A stretch of DNA of 64,000 nt from the NCBI RefSeq assembly GCF_016469035.1, contig NZ_JAEHJZ010000029.1, positions 33,303-97,302 of the forward strand, written 5' to 3'. Position numbers and translations under genes: made by a program. The number at the start of each line of letters is the position of its first letter. Positions within the stretch are counted from its first letter, which is position 1. The notes below the pieces were generated by a model. That model made no database searches and was not told the origin of the DNA. It worked only from the letters and a program-made list of their open reading frames with translations. Positions 52,334-60,865 of this stretch are shown here, piece by piece. Source of the DNA: Gelidibacter salicanalis. GTDB lineage: Bacteria; Bacteroidota; Bacteroidia; Flavobacteriales; Flavobacteriaceae.

Positions 52334-52341
52334 TATCTTTG
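52334..52341 (+). promoter_or_regulatory. -7 promoter box
   Basis: TATCTTTG matches TAnnTTTG and lies about 75 bp before the ATG of the small membrane protein at 52416. Confidence 0.55.
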
Positions 52342-52415
52342 ACCTTTATAAATAAGAGATTGGCTACACAGAATGGTATTAACCTCAAGCGAAGGATTGA
52401 ATTAAAAATTAAACT

Positions 52416-52766
52416 ATGAAACGTTTATGGATTGTTTTAGGACTTATTGCAGCTATTTTGGCCTTAATTTTATCGGTTACCAAATTCTTTAATGTGGCGT
52501 ATACGCCCGCTATTGCAGCGCTTATTTTTGGTATGTTCGCGTTTTATTTATCGAGGCAAAAAGAATTCCCAAAAAAAACAATTCAACTTATTTTTCTATT
52601 AACCATCATAGCAGTGGTACTGAGCAGTTACAAGTTAATGTTTGTTCCCCCTGAAAATATAGATCTTGAAAACATTGAGGTGATAGAAGAGAATCAGACA
52701 GACAATGTTCCACCACCCTTTCAAGAATCAGAATACAACCAACGAGACCTCATAAGAGATGAGTAA
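52416..52766 (+). CDS. Small membrane protein, unknown function
   Basis: The 116-residue protein has three hydrophobic segments (about 4-22, 28-46 and 56-74) and an acidic C-terminal tail with VPPPFQESEYNQRDL. I do not recognise a family. It precedes the first M28 peptidase by 65 bp and may be co-transcribed with it. Confidence 0.7.
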   Translation: MKRLWIVLGLIAAILALILSVTKFFNVAYTPAIAALIFGMFAFYLSRQKEFPKKTIQLIFLLTIIAVVLSSYKLMFVPPENIDLENIEVIEENQTDNVPPPFQESEYNQRDLIRDE

Positions 52767-52831
52767 AGTTTTGAGTTCAGTTTCTATATTTCCTGTTGTT
52801 AATATTATTTAAGCGTTATAATCCATACTAA

Positions 52832-53872
52832 ATGAAAGCCCTGCTTATTGCTTCAGCATTAACCCTTGTAGGGTCTTGCGCCACCAGTAGTTACCAACAG
52901 AAAATTGAAAACTTAGAAGAAACCATTGTTTTTGAACAGCCAGAGGTTGTAATCAATTACAGTAACACAATTACGGCTGATGAGCTTAGCTCCCACGTCT
53001 ACACCTTGGCCTCCCCTGAATTTGAAGGCAGAGAAACAGGTCACGACGGATTTGAGAAAGCATCAGAATATCTAAAAGAATTTTATATCAAGAATGGAAT
53101 ACCCTCACCTTTAGGAGGAGACAACTATTATCAGCACATTCCTAAATCTTATTTTACGCAAGACAGTCCAGCCTCTCAAAACGTAGTGGCTTTTATTGAA
53201 GGCGTAGAGCATCCGGAAGAGGTTATAATTCTGTCCGCACATTTAGACCATTTGGGAACAACTGATGACACTATTTATTATGGCGCAGATGACAATGCCT
53301 CAGGAACGGCAGCCCTTATGGAAATAGCCGAAGCATTCATGACTGCAAAAAATAATGGCCATGGCCCTAAACGCAGTATTTTATTTTTGCACTTAACTGC
53401 TGAGGAGGCGGGACTTTTAGGTTCAAATTATTACGTAAAACACCCTCTTTATACTTTAAATAACACCGTTGTCAATTTAAACATCGATATGATTGGCCGC
53501 GTTGATCCGAAATATATAGCACAACAGGATGAAAATTATATTTACATTATTGGCGCTGACAGATTGAGTACAGAACTCCATTATATCTCTGAGGCGGCCA
53601 ATGTGTGGTTTGTAAATTTAAAACTTGATTACACCTTCAATGATGACGATGATTCCCACAGGTATTACTACCGCTCAGATCATTACAACTTTGCCTCCCG
53701 TGGCATTCCTGTGATCTTTTATTTTAATGGAGAACACGAAGATTATCACCAACCTACAGATACTCCAGATAAAATCAACTATCCGCTACTTAAAAAGCGC
53801 ACGCAACTCATTTTCGCCACCGCCTGGTATCTGGCAAATAGCAAAAACCGTCTAAAAGTCAATACACACTAA
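52832..53872 (+). CDS. M28-family metallopeptidase lipoprotein
   Basis: The 346-residue protein has a lipoprotein signal (GSC, Cys16) and an M28 aminopeptidase-type zinc domain. Ligand motifs are SAHLDHLG, GADDNASGTAALME, TAEEAGLLGS, NIDMIGR and DHYNFASRGIPV with HEDYHQPTDT. It removes N-terminal residues from peptides outside the inner membrane. It lacks the inserted PA-like domain present in its neighbour and is adjacent to that paralogue, indicating a tandem duplication. Confidence 0.93.
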   Translation: MKALLIASALTLVGSCATSSYQQKIENLEETIVFEQPEVVINYSNTITADELSSHVYTLASPEFEGRETGHDGFEKASEYLKEFYIKNGIPSPLGGDNYYQHIPKSYFTQDSPASQNVVAFIEGVEHPEEVIILSAHLDHLGTTDDTIYYGADDNASGTAALMEIAEAFMTAKNNGHGPKRSILFLHLTAEEAGLLGSNYYVKHPLYTLNNTVVNLNIDMIGRVDPKYIAQQDENYIYIIGADRLSTELHYISEAANVWFVNLKLDYTFNDDDDSHRYYYRSDHYNFASRGIPVIFYFNGEHEDYHQPTDTPDKINYPLLKKRTQLIFATAWYLANSKNRLKVNTH

Positions 53873-53978
53873 GGGCTACGTCAAATTGTTAAAGTTTGTT
53901 AAATGAACAGCTTGCCAAAGATAGTATGCGTCGTTTTTTTGTATTATCGCAGCTATTAAAACAGATAATCTTATATAA

Positions 53979-55550
53979 ATGAAAAAGCTATTCATAATTG
54001 CAGGTATTGCCTTGGCCACAATTAGTTGTGGTACTTCACCGCAACAGACCACAAAAGTAGAAACAATAGTACCTGTTGACCCAACGGTGTATGCAAATAG
54101 CATTACTTCTGATGAATTGAAAGAAATGCTATACACTTTTGCTTCTGATGAGTTTGAAGGACGCCTCACTGGTGCCAAAGGTCAGAAAATGGCTGTGGAA
54201 TATTTGAAACAACATTATATTGCCATGGGCATTCCATCTCCAATTTCTGAAGGAGATTATTTTCAGGAAGTGCCTTTATTGAATCAAAAATCGGCAGAAA
54301 CTGAAATCACTGTCGATGGTGTAACGTTTAAAAACTATGTGGACTTAGTAATGTCCGGCGCCGCCGCTACACAAACAATTACCGCATCTGACATTGTGTA
54401 TGCAGGATATGGCATAGAGGATGAAAATTATTCGAGCTATAAAAACTTAAATGTTGAAGGTAAAATTGTGTTGATCAAATCAGGTGAACCAAAAAATGAA
54501 GATGGCACTTATATAACGTCAGGTACAAAAGCGGATACCAAATGGTCAGTAGGAAGACAAGCGCTGGCGTCTAAAAGAGATGTGGCACGTAAAAAAGGAG
54601 CTAAGGCACTTCTTTTTATGGACGACGCCTATTTAAATATGGTCGCCAACTATATGGAGGCCGCTGCAAAAGCAGGAAACGAAGGACGCATTGCCCTTAA
54701 GGACAAACAAGAAACAATGCTTCAAATTTTAATCAGTGAGAATTTAGGAAAAGCACTTTTAGCATCTATTGACTCTGACGACATGTCTAAAACCATACCC
54801 TCAAATTTAAAAATTGAGGTGACCAGTAATTCTGAAGAGGTCAATTCAGAAAATGTGGTGGCCTTTATCAAAGGTTCTGAAAAACCAGATGAAATCATAG
54901 TTATTTCAGCACATTTAGATCACGAAGGTGTTAAAAACGGTGAAATATATAATGGTGCTGATGACGACGGTTCAGGTACCGTTGCTATTTTAGAAATTGC
55001 AGAAGCCTTTAAAATGGCCCAAGAAGCAGGTCATAGTCCAAAGCGTTCTATTTTATTTTTACATGTTACAGGTGAAGAAAAAGGTCTCTTAGGATCGAGC
55101 TACTACGCCGATATTGATCCAATATTTCCTTTAGAAAATACGGTTGCTAATCTTAATATTGATATGATTGGAAGAATAGATCCGAAGCGTGAAGGCGATA
55201 GAAATTATATCTATTTAATTGGTTCAGATAAGTTAAGCACGGAACTTCACAATATCTCAGAAGCAGTAAACAAAAAGTTTACAAACGTTACTTTAGATTA
55301 TAAGTACAATGACGAAAATGATCCTAACCGTTTTTATTACAGATCAGATCATTATAACTTTGCAAAAAACAACATACCTGTTATCTTCTATTTTAATGGG
55401 ACCCATGATGATTACCATAAGCCATCTGATACACCAGACAAGATTGAATATGATTTGTTGGAAAACAGAGCGAAACTCGTATTTTACACGGCTTGGGAAT
55501 TGGCCAATAGAGCAGAACGTATTACCGTAGATAAAGCGGAAGTGAAATAA
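53979..55550 (+). CDS. M28-family metallopeptidase lipoprotein with PA-like insertion
   Basis: The 523-residue protein has a lipoprotein signal (ISC, Cys17). Its zinc motifs match the upstream paralogue: SAHLDHEG, GADDDGSGTVAILE, TGEEKGLLGS, NIDMIGR and DHYNFAKNNIPV. Between the N-terminal region and the catalytic domain (about residues 105-290) lies an extra domain with ASDIVYAGYGIEDENY and GKIVLIKSGEP, a protease-associated (PA) domain. The upstream copy lacks it. Both probably scavenge peptides. Confidence 0.93.
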   Translation: MKKLFIIAGIALATISCGTSPQQTTKVETIVPVDPTVYANSITSDELKEMLYTFASDEFEGRLTGAKGQKMAVEYLKQHYIAMGIPSPISEGDYFQEVPLLNQKSAETEITVDGVTFKNYVDLVMSGAAATQTITASDIVYAGYGIEDENYSSYKNLNVEGKIVLIKSGEPKNEDGTYITSGTKADTKWSVGRQALASKRDVARKKGAKALLFMDDAYLNMVANYMEAAAKAGNEGRIALKDKQETMLQILISENLGKALLASIDSDDMSKTIPSNLKIEVTSNSEEVNSENVVAFIKGSEKPDEIIVISAHLDHEGVKNGEIYNGADDDGSGTVAILEIAEAFKMAQEAGHSPKRSILFLHVTGEEKGLLGSSYYADIDPIFPLENTVANLNIDMIGRIDPKREGDRNYIYLIGSDKLSTELHNISEAVNKKFTNVTLDYKYNDENDPNRFYYRSDHYNFAKNNIPVIFYFNGTHDDYHKPSDTPDKIEYDLLENRAKLVFYTAWELANRAERITVDKAEVK

Positions 55551-55609
55551 TTGTTAAAGTTTTGAACACGAGATAGTTTGTATACTGTTTTTTACTATCT
55601 TTAATAAAC

Positions 55610-55683
55610 GTATTGGGGTGCCCATTTAATGAGCTGAGAACATACCCATTGAACTTGCTAGATAATGCTAGTAACAGGAATAC
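55610..55683 (+). promoter_or_regulatory. TPP (thiamine pyrophosphate) riboswitch aptamer
   Basis: The conserved THI-element boxes occur in order: GGGGTGCCC (55615-55623), GCTGAGAACATACCC, TTGAACTTGC, GATAATGCTAG and ACAGGAA. GTATT (55610-55614) pairs with AATAC (55679-55683) to close the aptamer. A probable promoter (TTTG at 55577, TATCTTTA at 55596) precedes it and a hairpin follows at 55691. The next gene is a GYF-like hypothetical 220 bp on, not a known thiamine gene. Confidence 0.88.
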
Positions 55684-55690
55684 AACAGGC

Positions 55691-55727
55691 AAAGGGAACA
55701 AACGATATAACTATTGTTGTTCCCTTT
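55691..55727 (+). terminator. Attenuator hairpin after the TPP aptamer
   Basis: AAAGGGAACAA (55691-55701) pairs with TTGTTCCCTTT (55717-55727) around a 15-nt loop, followed by TTATTTATAA, moderately T-rich. Its position 7 bp after the aptamer is as expected of a transcription-control terminator. Confidence 0.7.
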
Positions 55728-55903
55728 GTTATTTATAAACATTTGACGTGATAAAAGTTAAACATAACTACAAAAACAGTCATTTCATCTAAAAAAACTT
55801 CCCTAAGTCGTTCAAATGCGGTTATATGAAATAAATGATGTAGTTTTAAGTTGAAAGCATAAAGCTCATTTATGGTGTTATACTTAACCTGCATTTTTTT
55901 AAA

Positions 55904-56494
55904 TTGAGAGATATTTTATATCATATTGTCCCAAAATTAGAACCCTTCGATTATTCATTGCATCACGATACGCAATTTATAAACCAAGAATGGGTACTCA
56001 TTAACGGCATTGAAGATGCCAAGGCAATGTATCTTTTTAAACCTAACAATGAATTGTTGATTTCTGAAAACCATCAGGTCACCAAGACGCGTTGGAGTTT
56101 TATTAATTCCAACTTCCTTTCCATTACTACTGAAGATGGGATTGTACTTATTAAAGCATTTTATAAGGACAAGGATATGTTGGTCTTAAATCAAAAAGCA
56201 TCAGAAGACTATGCCTTCTTCATCAATTCCAGTGTTTATGACACTACCATTGATACAAAAGAAGATCTTCAAGCGTATTTCAAGGATAAATATTTAAAAA
56301 AAGCAGCCGACCTTATTTCAGAACATCAGTTTTATTATATCCAACGATTTAAGGAGTATGGTCCCTTTACTATGAAAGACCTCTTAAAGAAGGTCAAAAA
56401 TAAGGCAGTCAACGCCTATTGCTTGGTGAGAGATGTGAATGACTCTGATTATACCAAGAAACTCCGTATTAAAGATTTAATACAGGAGCTTTAA
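55904..56494 (+). CDS. GYF_2-like hypothetical protein downstream of the riboswitch
   Basis: The 196-residue frame opens with a TTG at 55904; no ATG lies close to it, so the start is uncertain. The C-terminal 60 residues (FYYIQRFKEYGPFTMKDLLK) resemble a GYF_2/DUF4339 domain, a small fold often used for protein contacts. The N-terminal part is unrecognised. It has no signal peptide. It is the only gene between the TPP riboswitch and the convergent terminator, so it is formally the riboswitch target, though nothing ties it to thiamine. Confidence 0.7.
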   Translation: MRDILYHIVPKLEPFDYSLHHDTQFINQEWVLINGIEDAKAMYLFKPNNELLISENHQVTKTRWSFINSNFLSITTEDGIVLIKAFYKDKDMLVLNQKASEDYAFFINSSVYDTTIDTKEDLQAYFKDKYLKKAADLISEHQFYYIQRFKEYGPFTMKDLLKKVKNKAVNAYCLVRDVNDSDYTKKLRIKDLIQEL

Positions 56495-56503
56495 ATAAAA
56501 AAA

Positions 56504-56523
56504 GCAAACATTTTCATGTTTGC
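56504..56523. terminator. Convergent hairpin terminator
   Basis: GCAAACAT (56504-56511) pairs with ATGTTTGC (56516-56523) around a TTTC loop, with A and T tracts on both sides. It separates the GYF-like and lpd genes. Confidence 0.88.
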
Positions 56524-56553
56524 CTTTTTCTATATTCTTAAATATTTTCCTCT

Positions 56554-57954
56554 TTAAATGTGCAACGCTCTATCTTCCGTGGCGGCTAAAGCTGCTTCTT
56601 TTGTGGCTTCAGCAAACGTAGGATGTGCATGAGACATACGCGCAATATCTTCTGCAGAGGCTCTATATTCCATGGCAACCACAACCTCAGCAATCATATC
56701 TGCTGCACGGGCCCCGATCATATGGACGCCAAGAATTTCATCTGTTGTTTTATCGGCAAGAATCTTTACAAAGCCATCCAAATCCATACTTGCTCTACTT
56801 CTACCCAACGCACGCATTGGGAATTGGCCGGTTTTATAGGCAACACCAGCTTCTTTTAATTCTTCTTCTGTTTTACCTACAGCTGCCACTTCTGGCCATG
56901 TGTAAACCACACCCGGAATTAAATTATAATCAATATGAGGTTTCTGACCTGCAAGAACCTCAGCCACTAAAGTACCTTCTTCAGAAGCTTTATGTGCTAA
57001 CATTGGGCCTTTAACAACATCTCCAATAGCATAAATGTTCTTAACGTTGGTTTGTAACTGCTCATTCACTTCAATTTGCCCTCTGTCTGTAAGTTTTACT
57101 CCCGCAGCTTCAGCATTCAATCCATCGGTATAAGGACGACGACCCACAGAAACTAAACAATAGTCCCCTTTAAACTCAACTTCCTCCCCTTTCTTATTGT
57201 CTGCTTTAACAATCACCTCATCGCCATTACGCTCCACAGATTTTACTTTGTGGGACACGTTCATGTTGAATTTGGCTTTCTTGAAAACTTTTGTCAACTC
57301 TTTGGACAATCCTGCATCCATGGTTGGGATGATGCGATCCATATATTCAATAACGGTCACTTCAGAACCTAATCTTCTGTAAACCTGACCAAGCTCCAGC
57401 CCAATCACACCACCACCAATAACGATAAGGTGTTTGGGAATTTCTTTGAGCTTTAATGCCTCAGTTGATGTAATGACCCGTTCTTTATCTAGAGTAATAA
57501 AAGGTAAGCTAGACGGTTTACTACCTGTAGCGATGATGATGTTTTTCGCTTCAATTTCTTCCGTTTTCTCTCCAGTAATAGTGATATGGGTCGCGTCTTT
57601 AAAAGCTCCCAATCCTTGATACACATCAATTTTGTTTTTCTTCATCAAGAAATCGATACCACCGGTAGTTTGATCTACAACTGATTGTTTACGTGCAATC
57701 ATTTGTTTTATATTCACCTTAATATCGCCAGGAATGTCAATGCCGTGCTCTTTAAAATGCTTTACAGCATCTTCATAATGATGTGATGAATCAAGAAGCG
57801 CCTTGCTAGGAATGCACCCCACATTAAGGCAGGTACCTCCAAGGGTTGTATATTTTTCAATAATTGCAGTTTTCATGCCTAATTGTGCGCAACGAATTGC
57901 GGCTACGTATCCTCCAGGACCAGAGCCAATAATGGCTACATCATATGAATTCAT
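56554..57954 (-). CDS. lpdA: Dihydrolipoyl dehydrogenase (E3)
   Basis: The 466-residue flavoprotein has IIGSGPGGYVAAIR, the redox disulfide in GGTCLNVGCIPSK (Cys42, Cys47), the NAD motif VIGGGVIGLELGQVYRRLGS, and the C-terminal catalytic HAHPTFAE. It reoxidises lipoamide in pyruvate and 2-oxoglutarate dehydrogenase complexes. It is located away from the E1/E2 genes, as often in Bacteroidota. Confidence 0.97.
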   Translation of the reverse strand: MNSYDVAIIGSGPGGYVAAIRCAQLGMKTAIIEKYTTLGGTCLNVGCIPSKALLDSSHHYEDAVKHFKEHGIDIPGDIKVNIKQMIARKQSVVDQTTGGIDFLMKKNKIDVYQGLGAFKDATHITITGEKTEEIEAKNIIIATGSKPSSLPFITLDKERVITSTEALKLKEIPKHLIVIGGGVIGLELGQVYRRLGSEVTVIEYMDRIIPTMDAGLSKELTKVFKKAKFNMNVSHKVKSVERNGDEVIVKADNKKGEEVEFKGDYCLVSVGRRPYTDGLNAEAAGVKLTDRGQIEVNEQLQTNVKNIYAIGDVVKGPMLAHKASEEGTLVAEVLAGQKPHIDYNLIPGVVYTWPEVAAVGKTEEELKEAGVAYKTGQFPMRALGRSRASMDLDGFVKILADKTTDEILGVHMIGARAADMIAEVVVAMEYRASAEDIARMSHAHPTFAEATKEAALAATEDRALHI

Positions 57955-57988
57955 AAAATTATTTTTTGATGTTTGTTAAATTCAACCA

Positions 57989-57996
57989 CAAAAATA
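57989..57996 (-). promoter_or_regulatory. -7 promoter box of lpd
   Basis: On the minus strand TATTTTTG matches TAnnTTTG, about 35 bp before the lpd ATG. Confidence 0.6.
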
Positions 57997-58064
57997 CGAT
58001 TTTGATTTACGATTTACGAATTACCTCCTAGGATTTTAAAAAACTTTGATCCTAAGTGGAACCC

Positions 58065-58691
58065 TCAATCTGGAAATCCTAACATGTGCCCCATTCCCAC
58101 TGTAAATAACCAAAAACCATAAATAGCATGCTCAATGGAGACCAGCAGCGTCGATTTTGTTCTGTCATAAGTCATGGCGAAAAGAATACCGCCCAAAAAG
58201 GTCATTAAAAGCACCAAGGGATTTCTATAAAATAGATGTGCCATAGAAAAAACAGAAGCATTTATAAATACGAAAAGCGATTTACTTTTAAAAAATGAGG
58301 CATATCGTTGAAAATATAAGGTGCGATAGATCAGTTCTTGTGGATAAACTGAAAACATGGCGTATGCAAACAAAATAATCACCCAGAGTTTTGGTTTTTG
58401 ATAAAGCACATGGAATAAATCAGATTTGGCGGTTAACAGCATATAAGCAATAGTCAGGACGGCGATAATGATAAATTTTACAAAAACGCCCGTACAAAAG
58501 GATTTCCAACGGAGGTTTGGGGCAACCTTAAACTCATTCCCTTCTACTTTTACTAAGATATACACCACATAGACAAATCCGCTGACAGCAAGAAGTGCCT
58601 TTACTAAAAAAGGATAATTCAATATAAAACTCACGGGCAAGATTATAAAAATCAAGAAAAATTCAGTAAGTTTATAGGTGACCGATTGCAT
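58065..58691 (-). CDS. CPBP-family intramembrane protease-like protein
   Basis: The 208-residue membrane protein has about six hydrophobic segments and the CPBP (CAAX-protease) layout: YPQELIYRTLYFQRY, then FSMAHLF and SIEHAIYG. The usual first motif is EExxxR; here the first Glu is Gln (QELIYR), so one catalytic acid is changed. The two His motifs are intact. It may be active through the remaining Glu or be a non-peptidase relative. It overlaps neither neighbour and lies 4 bp after the Lrp gene. Confidence 0.82.
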   Translation of the reverse strand: MQSVTYKLTEFFLIFIILPVSFILNYPFLVKALLAVSGFVYVVYILVKVEGNEFKVAPNLRWKSFCTGVFVKFIIIAVLTIAYMLLTAKSDLFHVLYQKPKLWVIILFAYAMFSVYPQELIYRTLYFQRYASFFKSKSLFVFINASVFSMAHLFYRNPLVLLMTFLGGILFAMTYDRTKSTLLVSIEHAIYGFWLFTVGMGHMLGFPD

Positions 58692-58695
58692 GACC

Positions 58696-59154
58696 TTACA
58701 AACTTATGGCCGTAGTATGCTTCACTTCATTAATGACAAACATACTATGGGTGCTGCCAATATGATTGATAGACGTTAATTTATTGACCATAAATTCTCT
58801 AAAAGCTTCCATATCTGACACAATAACCTTTAAGAGATAGTCATAATCTCCACTAATATGGTAACATTCCATCACTTCTGCAAGATTAGCGACCTCTTTT
58901 TCAAACTTAATGACGTAATCCTGTGTATGTTGCACTAATTTAATATGACAGAAGGCTACAAAATTTTTGTTCGCTTTTTCCTTTTGAATTAAGGCCACGT
59001 AATTTGAAATTACGCCTTCTTTCTCGAGTTTCTTTATGCGTTCATAAACTGCCGTAACAGAAAGATTCAACTTATTGGACAGTTCCTTGTTAGTCTGTTT
59101 ACTATTGGCTTGAAGTAGTTTTAGGAGCTTTGTATCGATGGCATCAAAATTCAT
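58696..59154 (-). CDS. Lrp/AsnC-family regulator
   Basis: The 152-residue protein has an N-terminal helix-turn-helix (KELSNKLNLSVTAVYERIKK, about 24-43) and a C-terminal RAM ligand domain (for example VMECYHISGDYDYLLKVIV). Lrp proteins sense amino acids and regulate their metabolism. It is divergent from the trans-sulfuration enzyme gene with 166 bp between, so it likely regulates that gene. Confidence 0.94.
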   Translation of the reverse strand: MNFDAIDTKLLKLLQANSKQTNKELSNKLNLSVTAVYERIKKLEKEGVISNYVALIQKEKANKNFVAFCHIKLVQHTQDYVIKFEKEVANLAEVMECYHISGDYDYLLKVIVSDMEAFREFMVNKLTSINHIGSTHSMFVINEVKHTTAISL

Positions 59155-59212
59155 AAATGAAAAATTTTCTAGAGAAACAATATAAAATGATCAAAAACAG
59201 AATTAACATCTG

Positions 59213-59220
59213 CAAAAATA
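59213..59220 (-). promoter_or_regulatory. -7 promoter box of lrp
   Basis: On the minus strand TATTTTTG matches TAnnTTTG, about 60 bp before the lrp ATG, in the divergent intergenic region. Confidence 0.6.
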
Positions 59221-59320
59221 ACTCTATTTAGATTTATAATCTAACTTTACTCATATCTATTGATAATTCATCTAAAATATAGGACATTTGAATATATTTT
59301 AACTTATTTAAACCACAGTT

Positions 59321-60520
59321 ATGGCATTTAAACCAGCAAATAATATACAGGATTTACAATATTTTGGAGAATTTGGAGGCGTTAATCCTTCTATTTCTGA
59401 TTCATCAACGTATACCTTTCTATCAGCGAAAACAATGTTCGATACTTTTGAAGGAAATGCAGACGGGTGTTATTTATATTCCCGCCACTCCACACCTTCC
59501 AATCTTTACTTAGGACAAGCGTTAGCAGCCATGGAAGGTACTGAGACTGCAACCGTAACGGCTTCTGGAATGGGTGCTATTACCGCTGTATTGATGCAGC
59601 TTTGCAGTGCAGGAGACCATATAGTGTCAAGCAGAACTATTTATGGAGGCACATATGCCTTTCTAAAAAACTTTACGCCACGGTTTAATATTGAGACGTC
59701 TTTTGTAGACATCACAAAATTGGAAACCGTTGAAGCAGCCATTACTCCAAAGACAAAAGTACTTTATTGTGAATCTGTCAGCAATCCACTATTGGAAGTT
59801 GCTGATATTGCCGCACTCTCAAAATTGGCTAAAAAACACAATCTCAAATTGGTTGTGGACAATACGTTCTCGCCACTATCCATCTCTCCAACACAATTGG
59901 GCGCTGATATTGTGATCCATAGTTTAACAAAGTTTATCAATGGCTCAAGTGACACTGTTGGTGGTGTTGTTTGTGGTACACAGGAGTTTATTGACAATTT
60001 AAGAAATGTGAATGACGGTGCGTGTATGTTATTGGGCTCTACTATGGACAGTTTAAGAGCTGCTTCTATTTTAAAGAACTTACGCACATTACACATCAGG
60101 ATGCAACAACACAGTCTTAACGCGAAGTATTTGGCTGAAAGATTTGAAAAAGACGGTCTAAAAACGGTTTATCCGGGATTGGAGTCTCATACATCTCACG
60201 AGTTGTTCAAATCAATGATGAATGAAAAATACGGTTTTGGAGGCATGCTAACTGTTGATATAGGTTCTTTAGATAAAGCAAATGCATTAATGGAATTAAT
60301 GCAAAAACAAAACCTTGGCTACCTCGCGGTAAGTTTAGGATTTTATAAAACCTTGTTCAGCGCACCTGGAAGTTCAACATCTTCAGAGATTCCAGTAGAA
60401 GAACAAAAAGAAATGGGTCTGAGTGATGGTTTGATTCGTTTTTCTATCGGATTGGATGCAGATATTGAACGCACCTACACAATGATGAATACCTGCATGA
60501 AGGAACTGGATATCCTATAA
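59321..60520 (+). CDS. Cys/Met-metabolism PLP enzyme (trans-sulfuration family)
   Basis: The 399-residue protein has the family core with the PLP lysine in HSLTKFINGS (Lys204), YSRHSTPSNLYLGQALAAME near the start, and ASGMGAI. The family includes cystathionine and methionine gamma-lyases and O-acyl-homoserine sulfhydrylases. Methionine gamma-lyase usually has Cys where this protein has YGGTYAFL, so a strict methionine gamma-lyase is less likely, though an open specificity is possible. The divergent Lrp gene suggests amino-acid control. Products could include methanethiol, sulfide or homocysteine. Confidence 0.9.
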   Translation: MAFKPANNIQDLQYFGEFGGVNPSISDSSTYTFLSAKTMFDTFEGNADGCYLYSRHSTPSNLYLGQALAAMEGTETATVTASGMGAITAVLMQLCSAGDHIVSSRTIYGGTYAFLKNFTPRFNIETSFVDITKLETVEAAITPKTKVLYCESVSNPLLEVADIAALSKLAKKHNLKLVVDNTFSPLSISPTQLGADIVIHSLTKFINGSSDTVGGVVCGTQEFIDNLRNVNDGACMLLGSTMDSLRAASILKNLRTLHIRMQQHSLNAKYLAERFEKDGLKTVYPGLESHTSHELFKSMMNEKYGFGGMLTVDIGSLDKANALMELMQKQNLGYLAVSLGFYKTLFSAPGSSTSSEIPVEEQKEMGLSDGLIRFSIGLDADIERTYTMMNTCMKELDIL

Positions 60521-60603
60521 TAGGAATTTTTGCAATCTTCAATCATTTAGGAAAGTAGGCTCAATCAAAACTTAATTATACATCACCCTGAATGGCTAAA
60601 AAC

Positions 60604-60628
60604 AAACCAGTGTTTTAAGCACTGGTTT
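60604..60628 (+). terminator. Intrinsic terminator of the trans-sulfuration enzyme gene
   Basis: AAACCAGTG (60604-60612) pairs with CACTGGTTT (60620-60628) around a 7-nt loop, followed by a T run. The rest of 60521-60865 shows no gene and no riboswitch. Confidence 0.85.
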
Positions 60629-60865
60629 TTCTTGTTTATAGGGATCGAACTCCACAAAAAAACCGACGCTTTTTCTTAAGGTATGACCTCTGTTTCTAAA
60701 AAACCTGTTCAAATAATAGCATACATCCGAGGTTAAGAATAAAAGCATTGCATTGATAAAACCCAAACCCAATCTGGTTCTGGCTTAATTTGATTTGCAT
60801 AGGTTTGTCTAAAATCGTAACATTACGTACTTGAATAACAACCAAACCACATAACGCCCTTCTTA

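Noticed and set aside
59321-60520. Firm methionine gamma-lyase call
   Set aside because: The active-site Cys usual in that enzyme is replaced (YGGTYAFL), so only the family can be stated.
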